A stretch of DNA of 64,000 nucleotides from the NCBI GenBank assembly GCA_036505015.1, contig DASXUC010000053.1:39246-103245 (forward strand). Reading direction: 5' to 3'. Below the pieces are notes generated by a model. The model was not told where the DNA came from, ran no database searches, and saw only the letters and a list, made by a program, of their open reading frames with translations. Source of the stretch: DASXUC01 sp036505015. GTDB taxonomy: Bacteria > Sysuimicrobiota > Sysuimicrobiia > Sysuimicrobiales > Kaftiobacteriaceae. Shown here in pieces: positions 9,019-18,132 of this stretch (position 1 is its first letter; each line of letters starts with the position of its first letter). The position numbers were made by a program, and so were the translations under genes.

Positions 9019-10211
9019 CGGATCGTCAGGCGCTCGAGGTCCCGCGGGTACGAGGTCAGCGGTTCTGCGCCGGACTCGGTCACGACGACGGTGTCTGAGT
9101 GGCGGAAGCCGCCCAGGCCCGGCACGTAGATTCCCGGTTCGATGCTGAAGACCATTCCGGGCTGAATCTCGGTCGGATCGCCGCTGTCCAAATACGGCGC
9201 CTGATGGTTGGGGACGCCCAGACCGATGGAATGGCCGGTGTGATGCCGCCAGTACGGCGTCAGATTCCGGTCTGCGAAGTATTTCCGGACCACCCGGTCG
9301 ACATCGGCACACCGCCGGCCCGGCCGCAGCGCGTCGAGGGCCACCTGCTGCATCTCCAGCATCAACGAGAAGAACGCTGCCGCCTCGGCGGAGACCGGCG
9401 CGACGATCATCGTCCGCTCCAGCTCGCTGTAGTAGCCCGCCATCCCGGCCGTGGCGCCGCTGACCAGCACATCTCCGGGCTGAATCTGTGCGTTCGTGAT
9501 CATCGCGTGCGCCAGGGCGGAGTGCGGTCCGATCTGGCCCCGGTACCCGGCGTGCGCGCCGGCCGACATCCAGCCGTAAGGCCGATAGGCGTCCCCGAGC
9601 TCGGCCAACATCTGCGCGCTTGCCTCGCGGGACGCCTGTTCGGAGATGTCGATCTCCTTCACCCCCGGGCGCGTGTAGCGCTGCAGGAGTTCGTGTGCGC
9701 GATGACCCCAGCGGGCGCTCTCACGGAACAGCGCAAGCTCTTGCGCCGACTTGACGGCCATCATCGCGTCGATGCCGGGACCGATCTTCCGCACGTCCGC
9801 CTGCGGCAGCAGGGTGCTGAGGGCGGGCCCACGGTATCCACACCCGCCGCTGTAGCCGTCGTCGTCGACGGCGAGGATACCCAAGGCCACGCCGGCCGCG
9901 GTGAGGTGATCGGCCAGCAGGTGCATCGGATGTCGGTCGCCCGGATACTCCGGATAGGCGATCACGGCGTCGGCGTCCGCGAGCGCCGCCGCGTGTTCCT
10001 GCTCCAACCGGGGAACGAACAAGGTTGTCGGGCCATCGGCGGTGACGATCAGTGCGAGCGGCCGCTCCGTGGGGATGAACGCAAACCCCGTAAAGTACAG
10101 TACGGAGAGAGGAGAGAACAGGCAGGCGCCTGCGGCCCGTTCGCGGGCCACCAGCGCCCGCAGCCGATCGCGGCGCGCGGCCAGTTCGGATCCAGACGGC
10201 GCGAGGATCAT
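9015..10211 (-). CDS. M24-fold hydrolase lacking metal ligands (creatinase / ectoine hydrolase DoeA-EutD-like)
   Basis: A 398-residue pita-bread-fold protein with an N-terminal creatinase domain. The positions of metal-binding Asp/Asp/Glu in aminopeptidase P are replaced: the segment reads AGYYSELERT and the last ligand region reads GGFRHSDTVVV, as in creatinase (AGYYTALERT, GGYREHD). The catalytic-type His (ALAHAMIT), HHTGHSIG and SIEPGIY are kept. A metal-independent C-N hydrolase is therefore likely. It is the last gene of the importer operon and overlaps the M14 gene by 4 nt. The same M24 plus M14 pair is known as DoeA-DoeB in ectoine breakdown; that substrate is inference. Confidence 0.75.
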   Translation of the reverse strand: MILAPSGSELAARRDRLRALVARERAAGACLFSPLSVLYFTGFAFIPTERPLALIVTADGPTTLFVPRLEQEHAAALADADAVIAYPEYPGDRHPMHLLADHLTAAGVALGILAVDDDGYSGGCGYRGPALSTLLPQADVRKIGPGIDAMMAVKSAQELALFRESARWGHRAHELLQRYTRPGVKEIDISEQASREASAQMLAELGDAYRPYGWMSAGAHAGYRGQIGPHSALAHAMITNAQIQPGDVLVSGATAGMAGYYSELERTMIVAPVSAEAAAFFSLMLEMQQVALDALRPGRRCADVDRVVRKYFADRNLTPYWRHHTGHSIGLGVPNHQAPYLDSGDPTEIQPGMVFSIEPGIYVPGLGGFRHSDTVVVTESGAEPLTSYPRDLERLTIR

Positions 10212-11131
10212 CGTTCGGCAGAGGCCATGTTGCCGATCATGTAGCCATAGATGCCCGGCTCGACGACGTTGGCCGTGCGCTGGGTGAGCACCATGATGCC
10301 GCGATCGAACGGGCAGCGCACCACTTCGAGTTCGTCGAAGGAATAGGGGCTGACGATCCGCCCCAAGACCTGGCCGCCGGTGACTTCGATCCCCAGGTCG
10401 GTGACCTCCGGCAGCAGCAGACCTCCGTGGTGCGGGCGGAGGATGGCGATCTCGGTGAGCACGATCTGCGGCGGTGGCGCCGCCGGCTCTCCCGGCAGCA
10501 CGTGCAGCGTCTGCAGGACGTTGGCCAGCCCCTGGATGCCGCGCCGCACATAGGCCGTTTGATCGATGTCGCCCCCGCCCAGTTCGACCACCACGGAAGG
10601 AACGTTCAGGCCCCGCGTGACACTGATCGACGTCCCGGCCAGGCTCTCCCTGGCACGGTAGAGCAGCGGCGAGCCGAAGGCGCGCGAGAGTGTCTCGGCG
10701 TTAAGGATGTAAACGTAATCCACGGTGGGATAGGCACCGCCCGCGTGCAGGTCGATGTAGTACTCGATCTTCTTCAGGAAGTGCTCGACCATGTGGTGGG
10801 CCAGTTGTTCGGTGAGCAGACCGTCGGCGCTGCCGGGAAAGACGCGGTTCAAGTTGACCATGTCGATCGGTGTGGCGCGGGTGATGGCGGCGTAGGAGAA
10901 GGGATTGGCCACCGGCAGGACCAGCAGCGTGCCCGCGAGTCCGCTCAGATCATACTCGTGGAGGAAGCGGTAGACGATTTCGACCCCCACCGATTCCTCC
11001 CCGTGAATGCCCGCGGAGATGCCGACCGTGGGTCCCGGCCTGTCTCCGACGATTTCGTGCAGGGGCAGCAGCAATTCGGTACCGCTGGCCAACTGTGAGA
11101 CGTGGATCGGGCGGTACGTGCGCGTGGGCAT
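10208..11131 (-). CDS. M14-family deacylase (succinylglutamate desuccinylase/aspartoacylase; DoeB-EutE-like)
   Basis: This 307-residue protein has the aspartoacylase zinc site: HGEE (His and Glu ligands, near residue 43), NPFSYAAITR, NLNRVFPG and DLHAGG (third His). Such enzymes remove acyl groups from amino acids. ATG 11131 is chosen because AGGAGG lies 6 nt upstream; an in-frame ATG at 11146 overlaps the permease stop. It overlaps the M24 gene by 4 nt, and the pair parallels DoeB with DoeA. Likely role: cytoplasmic deacylation of an imported N-acyl (di)amino acid. Confidence 0.8.
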   Translation of the reverse strand: MPTRTYRPIHVSQLASGTELLLPLHEIVGDRPGPTVGISAGIHGEESVGVEIVYRFLHEYDLSGLAGTLLVLPVANPFSYAAITRATPIDMVNLNRVFPGSADGLLTEQLAHHMVEHFLKKIEYYIDLHAGGAYPTVDYVYILNAETLSRAFGSPLLYRARESLAGTSISVTRGLNVPSVVVELGGGDIDQTAYVRRGIQGLANVLQTLHVLPGEPAAPPPQIVLTEIAILRPHHGGLLLPEVTDLGIEVTGGQVLGRIVSPYSFDELEVVRCPFDRGIMVLTQRTANVVEPGIYGYMIGNMASAER

Positions 11132-11142
11132 CGTCAGCCTCC

Positions 11143-12003
11143 TCATTGTGGGCGGAACTTGGGATCGAGCATGTCCCGGATACCATCACCCAGCAGGTTG
11201 AAACCCAGCACGGTCAGCATGATGGCCAGACCGGAGAACGTGGCGAGGTGGGGCGCATCGCGCAGGTAGCGCGTCCCGAAGGCCAGCGTCCAGCCCCACG
11301 ACGGCGCGGGGGGTTGAACGCCCATCCCCAGAAACGAGAGCGTCGATTCCGCCACCACCGCCGCCCCCATCCCCAGCGTGGCCAGGATGATCACCGGCGA
11401 GATCACATTCGGCAGTATGTAGCGGACCAGGATGCGCCCGCTGCCGGCACCGACCGCGCGGGCCGCCTCGACGTAGGCCTTTTCGCGCTCGGCCAGCGTG
11501 GCCGAACGCACCACGCGGGCGTACTGTGTCCAGAACACCAGCGTCAGCGCGATGATCACGCTCGTGATCCCGGCGCCCATCACCGCCACGAGGGCGAGCG
11601 CCAGCAAGATGGCCGGGAACGCCAGGAAGATGTCCACGGCGCGCATCACCCCGGTTTCCGTCCAGCCCCCGTAGTATCCGGCCAACAGTCCCAAGGTGAC
11701 GCCGATGCATGCCGCTCCGCCGACGGAGATGACGGCCACGAGGAGCGAGATCCTGGCGCCATGGACCAACCGGGCCAGCAGGTCCCGTCCGATGTTATCC
11801 GTGCCCAGGGGATGCGCCCGCGACGGCGGCGTCAGCCGCGCCATGATGTCGACCTCGTCGGGGTTGGCGCGCGTGAAGACGACCGGGGCGACCGCCGCCA
11901 ACAGGATCACCGCCAACACCGCGCCGCCGATCCTCGCGGAAGGGGTCAGCCGGCGGCGGCGCCGCGCCGGTCCGGTCTGGGACGCGGGTGCGCCGCTACT
12001 CAT
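11143..12003 (-). CDS. Peptide-type ABC importer permease, DppC/OppC family
   Basis: This inner-membrane permease of 286 residues has an N-terminal arginine-rich stretch, a first membrane helix and the family motif PLGTDNIGRDLLARLVHGARISL. Further helices carry the EAA-like loop (EAARAVGAGSGRILVRYILPN). The ATG at 12003 gives an 8-nt overlap (ATGAGTAG) with the DppB-type gene; a TTG at 12021 is the alternative. It forms the membrane channel with the next permease. No ATPase gene lies in the operon. Confidence 0.9.
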   Translation of the reverse strand: MSSGAPASQTGPARRRRRLTPSARIGGAVLAVILLAAVAPVVFTRANPDEVDIMARLTPPSRAHPLGTDNIGRDLLARLVHGARISLLVAVISVGGAACIGVTLGLLAGYYGGWTETGVMRAVDIFLAFPAILLALALVAVMGAGITSVIIALTLVFWTQYARVVRSATLAEREKAYVEAARAVGAGSGRILVRYILPNVISPVIILATLGMGAAVVAESTLSFLGMGVQPPAPSWGWTLAFGTRYLRDAPHLATFSGLAIMLTVLGFNLLGDGIRDMLDPKFRPQ

Positions 12004-12967
12004 ATCGGATCCGCGGATCAACGAACGCGTAGGTGAGATCCACGACCAGGTTGACCAGGGAGAACAATACTGCCAGCACGAGCACCGCCCCCTGCACCAC
12101 CGGAAAGTCCCGCTGGCCGATCGCCTGTACGACCAGCCGTCCCATTCCGGGCCACCCGTAGATCGTTTCCGTGACCACCGCGCCGCCGAGGGCGTTTCCG
12201 AACTGCAGCCCGATGATCGTGACGATCGGCAGCAGGGCGTTGCGCAGCGCGTGTCGGTACAGCACTACGCGCTCCTGCTGTCCTTTCGCCCGCGCCGTGC
12301 GCACGTAGTCTTCCTCCAAGACTTCCAGCACCGCCCACCGCGTCAGCCGGGAGAGCAGCGCCAGATTGAAGAACGCCAGGGTAAACGCCGGCAGCAGCAG
12401 GTGCAGCAGGCTGTCCGTGATCGTCGACTGGTTTCCCGATACGACCGCACTCAGCAGCGGCGCCCCGCGGCCGAATGACGGCAGCCAGTCGAGTTTGACC
12501 GCAAACAGCAAGATCAGCAGCACCCCGAGCCAGAACACCGGCATCGAGACGCCCAACTGCGCGACGACCATGGTGCCGGTGTCCATCCACCCGCCGCGCC
12601 GCCGCGCGGCCAGCAGGCCCAGCGGGATCCCCAGCCCGATTGCCAGCAGGAGTGAGACGGTGGCCAGTTCAAGGGTCGCCGGCAGCGTGGAGGCGATCAG
12701 CCGCAGCACGGACGTATGCAGCGTAATGGACTGCCCGAAATCGCCATGGAGGGCCCGCCAGAGATACAGGCCGAGCTGGACGACCACCGGTCGATCCAGC
12801 CCGAGCAGGTGCCGGAACCGCTCCAGTTCCGGACCCGTCACGTTCTGTCCGAGCAGCGCCACGGCGGGATCGCCGGGGATGAACAGCAGCAAGGCAAACG
12901 CGATGACAGCCGCGCCGAAGACGACGGGGATCAGGAGCAGCAGCCGCCGGACCGTGTAGCGGAGCAT
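11996..12967 (-). CDS. Peptide-type ABC importer permease, DppB/OppB family
   Basis: A 323-residue integral membrane protein starting MLRYTVRRLLLLIPVVFG, the standard DppB N-terminus, with FIPGDPAVALLG and the LGLDRPVVVQ segment that precede the core. The cytoplasmic coupling loop is YVRTARAKGQQERVVLYRHALRNA. It is preceded by the binding-protein gene with a 48-nt gap and overlaps the DppC gene. Together they would import oligopeptides or similar charged small molecules. Confidence 0.92.
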   Translation of the reverse strand: MLRYTVRRLLLLIPVVFGAAVIAFALLLFIPGDPAVALLGQNVTGPELERFRHLLGLDRPVVVQLGLYLWRALHGDFGQSITLHTSVLRLIASTLPATLELATVSLLLAIGLGIPLGLLAARRRGGWMDTGTMVVAQLGVSMPVFWLGVLLILLFAVKLDWLPSFGRGAPLLSAVVSGNQSTITDSLLHLLLPAFTLAFFNLALLSRLTRWAVLEVLEEDYVRTARAKGQQERVVLYRHALRNALLPIVTIIGLQFGNALGGAVVTETIYGWPGMGRLVVQAIGQRDFPVVQGAVLVLAVLFSLVNLVVDLTYAFVDPRIRYE

Positions 12968-13015
12968 GTTACCGCAGAGGGGCCGGCAGGCGGCCCCCCT
13001 GCGGATGGATGGAGG

Positions 13016-14551
13016 CTACGGGACGCTGGTGACCCAGAGCGACCGGAAATACCCGCCCGGATTCGGGACGAACCCCGCGACCCGCTTGTTGATGCCCACG
13101 ATGTAGCCCTGGTAGGTGAGCACGTAGTACGGCAGATCGGACGCGATGATCCGTGCGATCTCCCGGTAGATGCGCGCGCGCTCATTGGGGTCGGACTTCT
13201 GCCGTCCTTCTTCCAACAGCGCGTCGACGCGCGGGTTGTTGTACTTTTCCCAGTTGCTGCTGCCCTTGGTGTTGAACTGGTTGTACATCCCGCGGTCGGG
13301 ATCGACCAGTCCCAGCCAGCCGACCAGCGTGACCTGGTAGTTCCCGGCCAGCAGCGCCTGCAGCAGCGCCGGGAACTCCGTGATCTCCGCCCGCGCCTCG
13401 ATGCCGTAGGACCGGAAGATGCTCACCAGCAGTTCCACGACCTGCACGCGGTTGGGATCCTCGCTGTGCGTGCGGATCACGATGGAGAGGTTGCGGCCGC
13501 CCTGGTCGAGGATGCGATCGTTGTTCGTGTCCCGCCATCCCGCTTCCGCCAGCAGCGCCCTGGCCCGCGCGACGTCGTAGCCGGGCTGCGTCACCTCATC
13601 GGTGTAGATGCCCGCCCAGGCCGGGATCAGCATCGAGTTTGCCGGCTTGTCCATGGACTGGTAGATCTGCCGCACGATCGTCTGCTGCGGGATCAACGCG
13701 GCGAGGGCCCGGCGGACCCGGACGTCCCTGATGACGGGATCGGCCTGGTTCATGTTCAGGTAGGTGATCCCCAAGCCGGTCATCTCGGTCACGTTCAGTC
13801 GGGAGTTGTTCTTCATCCGGGCCACGTCCTGCGGCGACAGCGGCGAATGGATCAGGTCGACATCGCCGGACTCCAACGCCGCGGCGCGGGTGGTGTTGTC
13901 GGGGATGATGTTGAAGATGACCTGGCTGAGTTTCGGCGCGCCCCGGAAGTAGTTCGGGTTGGCTTCCAGGACGATCCGGCTGTTGCGCTGCCACGACACG
14001 AACTTGAACGCGCCCGTCCCCATGGGACGGCTGGAGTAGTCGGCGCCGAGCTGTTCGGCGGCGCGCTTGGAGACGATGCCCATGTCCAGGTACTTCAGCA
14101 GTGGTGCGTAGGGGGCGCTGAGCGTGAACCGCACGGTCAGGTTGTCGACCGCTTCGATCTTGCTGATCGGGATGTACAGCCCGCGCAAGGGTGCCCGGAA
14201 CGCCGGATTGAGGATCGTCTCGAAGGTGTAGACGACGTCCTCGGCCGTCAGCGGGGACCCGTCCTGAAACCGCACGCCGCTCCGGAGCTTGAACACCCAC
14301 ACGGTGGGAGAAACTTCGGTCCAGGACTCCGCCAGCACCGGCCGGGGTCGCAGCTGCGGATCCAGCTCGATCAATCCATCGTAGACCTGCTCGATCACCC
14401 GGCGCGCCGTGGTATCGTTGGCCAGCCGCGGATCGAGCGTACCCGCATCGACGTCGATGCCGATGCGCAGCACCCCGCCGGCGGGCGCGGCCCCGACATG
14501 AAATGCCGTGCCCATCACCAGCACAAGCAGCAGCGCGAGAGCGATTCGCAT
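13016..14551 (-). CDS. Family 5 extracellular solute-binding protein (peptide ABC importer)
   Basis: This 511-residue secreted binding protein has a signal peptide ending near AAPAGG, then GVLRIGIDVDAGTLDPR and the LRSGVRFQDGSPLTAEDV motif typical of DppA/OppA-type SBP family 5. It is the first gene of a five-gene minus-strand operon with two permeases, an M14 deacylase and an M24 hydrolase. No lipobox Cys is evident, so in a diderm it would be a free periplasmic protein. The operon suggests uptake of a substrate that is then deacylated and hydrolysed. Confidence 0.9.
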   Translation of the reverse strand: MRIALALLLVLVMGTAFHVGAAPAGGVLRIGIDVDAGTLDPRLANDTTARRVIEQVYDGLIELDPQLRPRPVLAESWTEVSPTVWVFKLRSGVRFQDGSPLTAEDVVYTFETILNPAFRAPLRGLYIPISKIEAVDNLTVRFTLSAPYAPLLKYLDMGIVSKRAAEQLGADYSSRPMGTGAFKFVSWQRNSRIVLEANPNYFRGAPKLSQVIFNIIPDNTTRAAALESGDVDLIHSPLSPQDVARMKNNSRLNVTEMTGLGITYLNMNQADPVIRDVRVRRALAALIPQQTIVRQIYQSMDKPANSMLIPAWAGIYTDEVTQPGYDVARARALLAEAGWRDTNNDRILDQGGRNLSIVIRTHSEDPNRVQVVELLVSIFRSYGIEARAEITEFPALLQALLAGNYQVTLVGWLGLVDPDRGMYNQFNTKGSSNWEKYNNPRVDALLEEGRQKSDPNERARIYREIARIIASDLPYYVLTYQGYIVGINKRVAGFVPNPGGYFRSLWVTSVP

Positions 14552-14684
14552 TCTCTCCTCCTCGGATGGATGTCCTGCGGGCGTGGTTAACTTCGCGGCT
14601 TCGAGGATCGCCCAGCGATTCCTTCCTTTAAGGACCGCCGGTGCCGTCTATGGGCCTGCGCACCGGCGTCGGCAATCTATCAGA

Positions 14685-14723
14685 AGACAAAGAGGCCAGA
14701 CCCGGTGATCCGGGTCTGGCCTC
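14685..14723 (-). terminator. Rho-independent terminator of the SYLF-domain gene
   Basis: A perfect 14-bp inverted repeat (14692-14705 with 14710-14723, 4-nt loop) is followed on the minus strand by TTTGTCTTCTG. It lies 7 nt after the stop of the SYLF gene. Confidence 0.85.
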
Positions 14724-14729
14724 GGGTGC

Positions 14730-15299
14730 TCAATACTTCGGGTAGATGCGGCTCATCTTCGTGCCTTCGAGGGTCAGGTTGTACATCAGACCCCGCTGGC
14801 CAACGACGAACGCGACGATCGGCTGGTTCAGCTTTGTCGTGTCGATCGAGGCATTGGCCCCAACGTTGACGACGACGATCGAGCCGTCGACGCCGACCTG
14901 CCAGCCCTGCTTGGCCCGGAAGCCCGCCAGGGCCTTGTCCTGCAGAAACACGATGATCACGTCTTTGCGCTGGATGCCGAACTGCAGGCCGATCGAGGCG
15001 GAGGCGATATTGTAATACGCGACCGTCCGGCCGCCGACGCGCAGGGCGCCTTCGCCATACTCGCCGCCAATGCCCGCTCCGGCCTTGATCACACCCGCAA
15101 AGACGAGTACCGCCTTCGCGGAACTCAGCAGCCGCTGCGCGCCTTTGACCTGCGCGGTGAACCGCGCCAACGCCGTATTCACGGAGGCGTCAATCTCCGT
15201 CTTGGTCTTGGCGTAGGAAACCGCTGGAAGGACCAGCGTGGCCGCCAGCGCCAGGCAGACTACCAAGGTGAGGCTCCTGCCGACGTTCCGAATTCTCAT
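14730..15299 (-). CDS. Secreted SYLF/YSC84-domain lipid-binding protein
   Basis: This 189-residue protein has a signal peptide (cut near SYAK) and then a SYLF (YSC84) domain. The visible domain pattern is SSAKAVLVFAGVIKAGAGIGGEYGEGAL, then YYNIASASIGLQFGIQRKDVIIVF, and a C-terminal beta-rich portion. Bacterial members are periplasmic and may bind lipids. The ATG at 15299 has GGAGAA 8 nt upstream; longer in-frame starts up to 15413 add non-homologous residues. It is a single-gene unit with its own terminator. Confidence 0.82.
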   Translation of the reverse strand: MRIRNVGRSLTLVVCLALAATLVLPAVSYAKTKTEIDASVNTALARFTAQVKGAQRLLSSAKAVLVFAGVIKAGAGIGGEYGEGALRVGGRTVAYYNIASASIGLQFGIQRKDVIIVFLQDKALAGFRAKQGWQVGVDGSIVVVNVGANASIDTTKLNQPIVAFVVGQRGLMYNLTLEGTKMSRIYPKY

Positions 15300-15549
15300 C
15301 GCCGTTGTTCTCCTCTCATCCTGAATCGATCCAGATGTTTTTAACCCGCCCGCATCCTGGCTCCATAGGCGACCGTAATCGTCACTTAACTTGGCCTCCA
15401 TGCTACCTTCCACCTTCCGGCGCCCGGCGGGCCGGCAGACATTTCCCTTCGTCGGCTGGACCGGTCAAAGGGTTGTCCGCGTTCCGGCCCGAAGCCGGGA
15501 CCTGTCGAGAGGTGGCTTCTCCCATTGACCCCACAGGAGGAGATAGCAT

Positions 15550-16095
15550 ATGCCCAGGCGTGCGGCACCGAAAGCATCGAAGCCCGTGCAGTCACCGAAA
15601 CCCGCCCAGCGCGCGGAGCGGGCCGAGCCCTCGGAGCCCGAGATTACCCGCGAGCAGCTTGTTACGCTGCTGAATGAGGATCTGGAACGTGAGTACCAGG
15701 CGGTGATCGCCTACGTGGTGTACTCGCAGGTGATCAAGGGCGCGCAGTATATGACCATCGCCAAGGAGCTCGAGGTCCACGCCACCGAAGAACTCGCCCA
15801 CGCGCTGACGATCTCCCGGCTGGTTGACTATCTCGGCGGCGTGCCGGCGGTGACGCCCAAGGCCGTGAAGATATCCGAGAATACCGTCGACCTGCTGCGC
15901 TTCGACCTCGACAACGAAAACGTGACCATCGAGCACTACCGGCGCCGGGTCCGGCAGTGCCAGGCGCTCGGCCTGGACGCCATGGTCGAAGACATCCGGG
16001 AGATCCTGCGTCAGGAGCAGGACCACCAGATTGCCCTGGCCACCGCGCTGGGCAAAGACGTCACGCAGGTCGCGAAGCCGGCGCAACAGGCCTGA
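15550..16095 (+). CDS. Ferritin-like diiron protein
   Basis: A 181-residue cytoplasmic four-helix protein. After a basic Pro/Ala-rich tail (residues 1-32) it shows ferritin-type iron ligands in order: Glu in EREYQAV, Glu and His in HATEELAHA, Glu in VTIEHYRRR and Glu/His in RQEQDHQ. This is the bacterioferritin/ferritin-like pattern, probably for iron storage or peroxide protection. GGAGGAGA lies 9 nt before the ATG. The Pro/Lys-rich N-terminal tail is unlike standard bacterioferritin and could mediate interactions. Confidence 0.82.
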   Translation: MPRRAAPKASKPVQSPKPAQRAERAEPSEPEITREQLVTLLNEDLEREYQAVIAYVVYSQVIKGAQYMTIAKELEVHATEELAHALTISRLVDYLGGVPAVTPKAVKISENTVDLLRFDLDNENVTIEHYRRRVRQCQALGLDAMVEDIREILRQEQDHQIALATALGKDVTQVAKPAQQA

Positions 16096-16101
16096 CAACC
16101 C

Positions 16102-17640
16102 GTGAAATACGTTCGGCAGGCAATCTGGGTGTTGGTGTCCATCGCGGCGTGCACCCTGGGTGCGGGCGCCACTTCGCCGGCTCCGGATATCCGGGTTGCC
16201 GTCAACCGTGCTGGGGTCGTCGTCGCGCAGATCCAGCCGGATGGCTGGATCCGTCATCTCCTTGCACCAGGCGGGCCGCCTGCTGCTCCCCCGCCGCCTC
16301 AGCCAGCGGATCCAGACTTGGAACCAGGGTTTCCGGTCTACACCATGCACCGCGCAGGGCTCAGTCCCGGAGGACCGGCGGTGTTTACACTTGTCGGGAA
16401 TATCGACAGCGATCCACGGCTGGAGATTCTGGCGACCGGCCTCGCGCGCGGACCACTGCATGCCTGGCATTACAACGGGACGCGTGTGACGGGATGGCCC
16501 CGCACGCCTTCGAGTGCCGCGGGCGCCGCCTTTCCGTCTCTGGGGAAGCTCGGCCAGCTTCCCTGGAAGGTCTTCGCCGCCTTTGTGGGATGCGCCGATC
16601 CGGAGTGCAGCAAAGGCGTCCTCATTGGATACGACGGCAGCGGGATAAAACTTCCCGGGTGGCCGAAGCAGACCGCCAACTACGTGGGCAGTCCAGCTTC
16701 GCTTGAACACGTGGCCGGCACCGACCTCGATGAGATCTTCGTCGAGGAAGAAGATTGGAAACTCCACGGCTATGATGCCCTGGGCGTCCCTCTGCCGGGT
16801 TGGCCGATCTGGGGAAGCGGAGGCCAGGTGCGGCATACGCCGGCTATCGGGGATCTGGATGGTGATGGGGACTTCGAGATCGTGACCGCCTCGGGGTGGA
16901 CGACGGGGGGCTTCACCCTGTTTGCATATCATCATACGGGGGCCAAAGTCGCCGGCTTTCCTATCCGGATCACCGCCAACAATGGGGACACCTGGCCGGT
17001 GATCGGTGATGTGGACCGTGACGGCAAGAACGAGGTCGTTGTTATTGTGCAGCTTCGGGACGAACGCATCCGGATCTACTCGGGTTCCGGTGTCCTGGAG
17101 CGCACCATCGTACTCACGGGCAACATCGACTGGGGAACCGCTCCGGCGCTGGCCGACCTCAACGGAGACGGCATCCTGGAAATCATCGTACAGGGCGGAG
17201 GATGGCTCGATGCCTACTCCGGGAACGGCCAGCACGTTCCGGGATGGCCGGTGGTCTGGTCCAAGACGCACTGGCTGGGGAACTCGGCGCCGGTCGTCGG
17301 GGACGTCGATGGAGATCTCAAACCCGACATCGTGGTCACTACCTTAGAGGGCGGGCAGTCAGAGATCGGCGAACTGCGCGCATACAGCGCCGCCGGAAAG
17401 CTGCTCCCGCATTTTCCCAAGGTATTGCCCATTGGGTTCGGCGGCGTGCCGGCGATCGCTGATATTGACCTCGACGGTCGCAACGAGATTGTCATCTGCG
17501 GAGACTATTGGAGCGGCGTGGAGAACAACTTCGCCAAATGTTGGGCGTACGATCTGCACAAGGCGGCGACGGGTAAACCTCTGTGGGGACAGTTTGGAGG
17601 CGACGCAGCGCACAGCGGCCGGTATCCGGTTCCGAGATGA
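16102..17640 (+). CDS. Secreted VCBS/FG-GAP repeat protein
   Basis: The 512-residue protein has a signal peptide (about 1-24) and at least five FG-GAP/VCBS beta-propeller blades. Each carries a calcium-type loop such as GDLDGDGDFEIV, GDVDRDGKNEVV, ADLNGDGILEII, GDVDGDLKPDIV and ADIDLDGRNEIV. Such propellers are usually surface-exposed or periplasmic binding modules. The start is GTG at 16102, 6 nt after the ferritin-like gene. There is no catalytic domain. It may bind a surface polymer or protein. Confidence 0.82.
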   Translation: MKYVRQAIWVLVSIAACTLGAGATSPAPDIRVAVNRAGVVVAQIQPDGWIRHLLAPGGPPAAPPPPQPADPDLEPGFPVYTMHRAGLSPGGPAVFTLVGNIDSDPRLEILATGLARGPLHAWHYNGTRVTGWPRTPSSAAGAAFPSLGKLGQLPWKVFAAFVGCADPECSKGVLIGYDGSGIKLPGWPKQTANYVGSPASLEHVAGTDLDEIFVEEEDWKLHGYDALGVPLPGWPIWGSGGQVRHTPAIGDLDGDGDFEIVTASGWTTGGFTLFAYHHTGAKVAGFPIRITANNGDTWPVIGDVDRDGKNEVVVIVQLRDERIRIYSGSGVLERTIVLTGNIDWGTAPALADLNGDGILEIIVQGGGWLDAYSGNGQHVPGWPVVWSKTHWLGNSAPVVGDVDGDLKPDIVVTTLEGGQSEIGELRAYSAAGKLLPHFPKVLPIGFGGVPAIADIDLDGRNEIVICGDYWSGVENNFAKCWAYDLHKAATGKPLWGQFGGDAAHSGRYPVPR

Positions 17641-17657
17641 CGCAAGGTGAAAAGCAC

Positions 17658-17999
17658 ATGACAACTCTTGCCCAGTCTAAGTGCACCGCCTGCCGTGAAG
17701 GCGAACCGACCGTGACCGACGCGGAGATGGCCGAACTAATGCCGCAGATCCCTGAGTGGCGGGTCGTGGAGCGCGATGGGATCAAGCGTCTGGAGCGCAC
17801 CTTCAAATTGAAGGATTTCGCCGAGGCCCTGAAGTTTACCAATCGCGTCGGCGCACTCGCCGAGGAAGAAGACCATCACCCCGCGCTGCTCACGGAATGG
17901 GGAAAGGTCACCGTGACCTGGTGGACGCACAAGATTCGCGGGTTGCATCGCAACGATTTCATCATGGCCGCAAAGACCGATCGCCTCTATGGGTCATGA
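17658..17999 (+). CDS. phhB: Pterin-4a-carbinolamine dehydratase
   Basis: This 113-residue protein contains the PCD/DCoH signature EDHHPALLTEWGKVTVTWWTH, with the catalytic His pair and the Trp/His pattern, and the terminal D-x-IMAAKTDRLY. It dehydrates 4a-hydroxy-tetrahydropterin. The ATG at 17658 has AAGGTG 8 nt upstream; an ATG at 17637 overlapping the previous stop is the alternative. No aromatic amino-acid hydroxylase is visible in the window. The Cys pair in the N-terminal tail (SKCTACREG) is unusual for the family. Confidence 0.92.
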   Translation: MTTLAQSKCTACREGEPTVTDAEMAELMPQIPEWRVVERDGIKRLERTFKLKDFAEALKFTNRVGALAEEEDHHPALLTEWGKVTVTWWTHKIRGLHRNDFIMAAKTDRLYGS

Positions 18000-18028
18000 C
18001 GGGAATCCCCGCCAGCCCACCGAAATGC

Positions 18029-18124
18029 GGGACTAGGGGACTCGGGACTAGGGGACTCGAATCCAAGTCGAGTCTGTTGAGCCTTTCGCCTAGTCCCCTA
18101 GTCCCCCCAGTCCCTTAGTCCCGA
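18029..18124. repeat. Iterated-word hairpin element A (GGGACTAG words)
   Basis: A 15-nt unit GGGACTAGGGGACTC occurs twice in exact tandem (18029-18043, 18044-18058). After ~32 nt the complementary words TAGTCCCC, TAGTCCCC, CCAGTCCC and TTAGTCCC follow (18091-18122). The arms can pair over ~30 bp, and the loop contains a smaller ACTCGA/TCGAGT hairpin. It fills the gap between phhB and the SDR gene. Confidence 0.85.
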
Positions 18125-18132
18125 GGTTGAGG

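Noticed and set aside
9015..10211. Xaa-Pro aminopeptidase assignment
   Set aside because: Key metal ligands are replaced by creatinase-type residues, so a plain metallopeptidase label would mislead.
12716..14590. 624-codon plus-strand open frame
   Set aside because: Antisense to the solute-binding protein and permease genes, which have clear motifs; no motif in the frame itself.
18029..18124. Possible CRISPR array in the tandem words
   Set aside because: Words are 7-8 nt, contiguous and lack spacers; the arms are inverted, so a hairpin element is the better reading.
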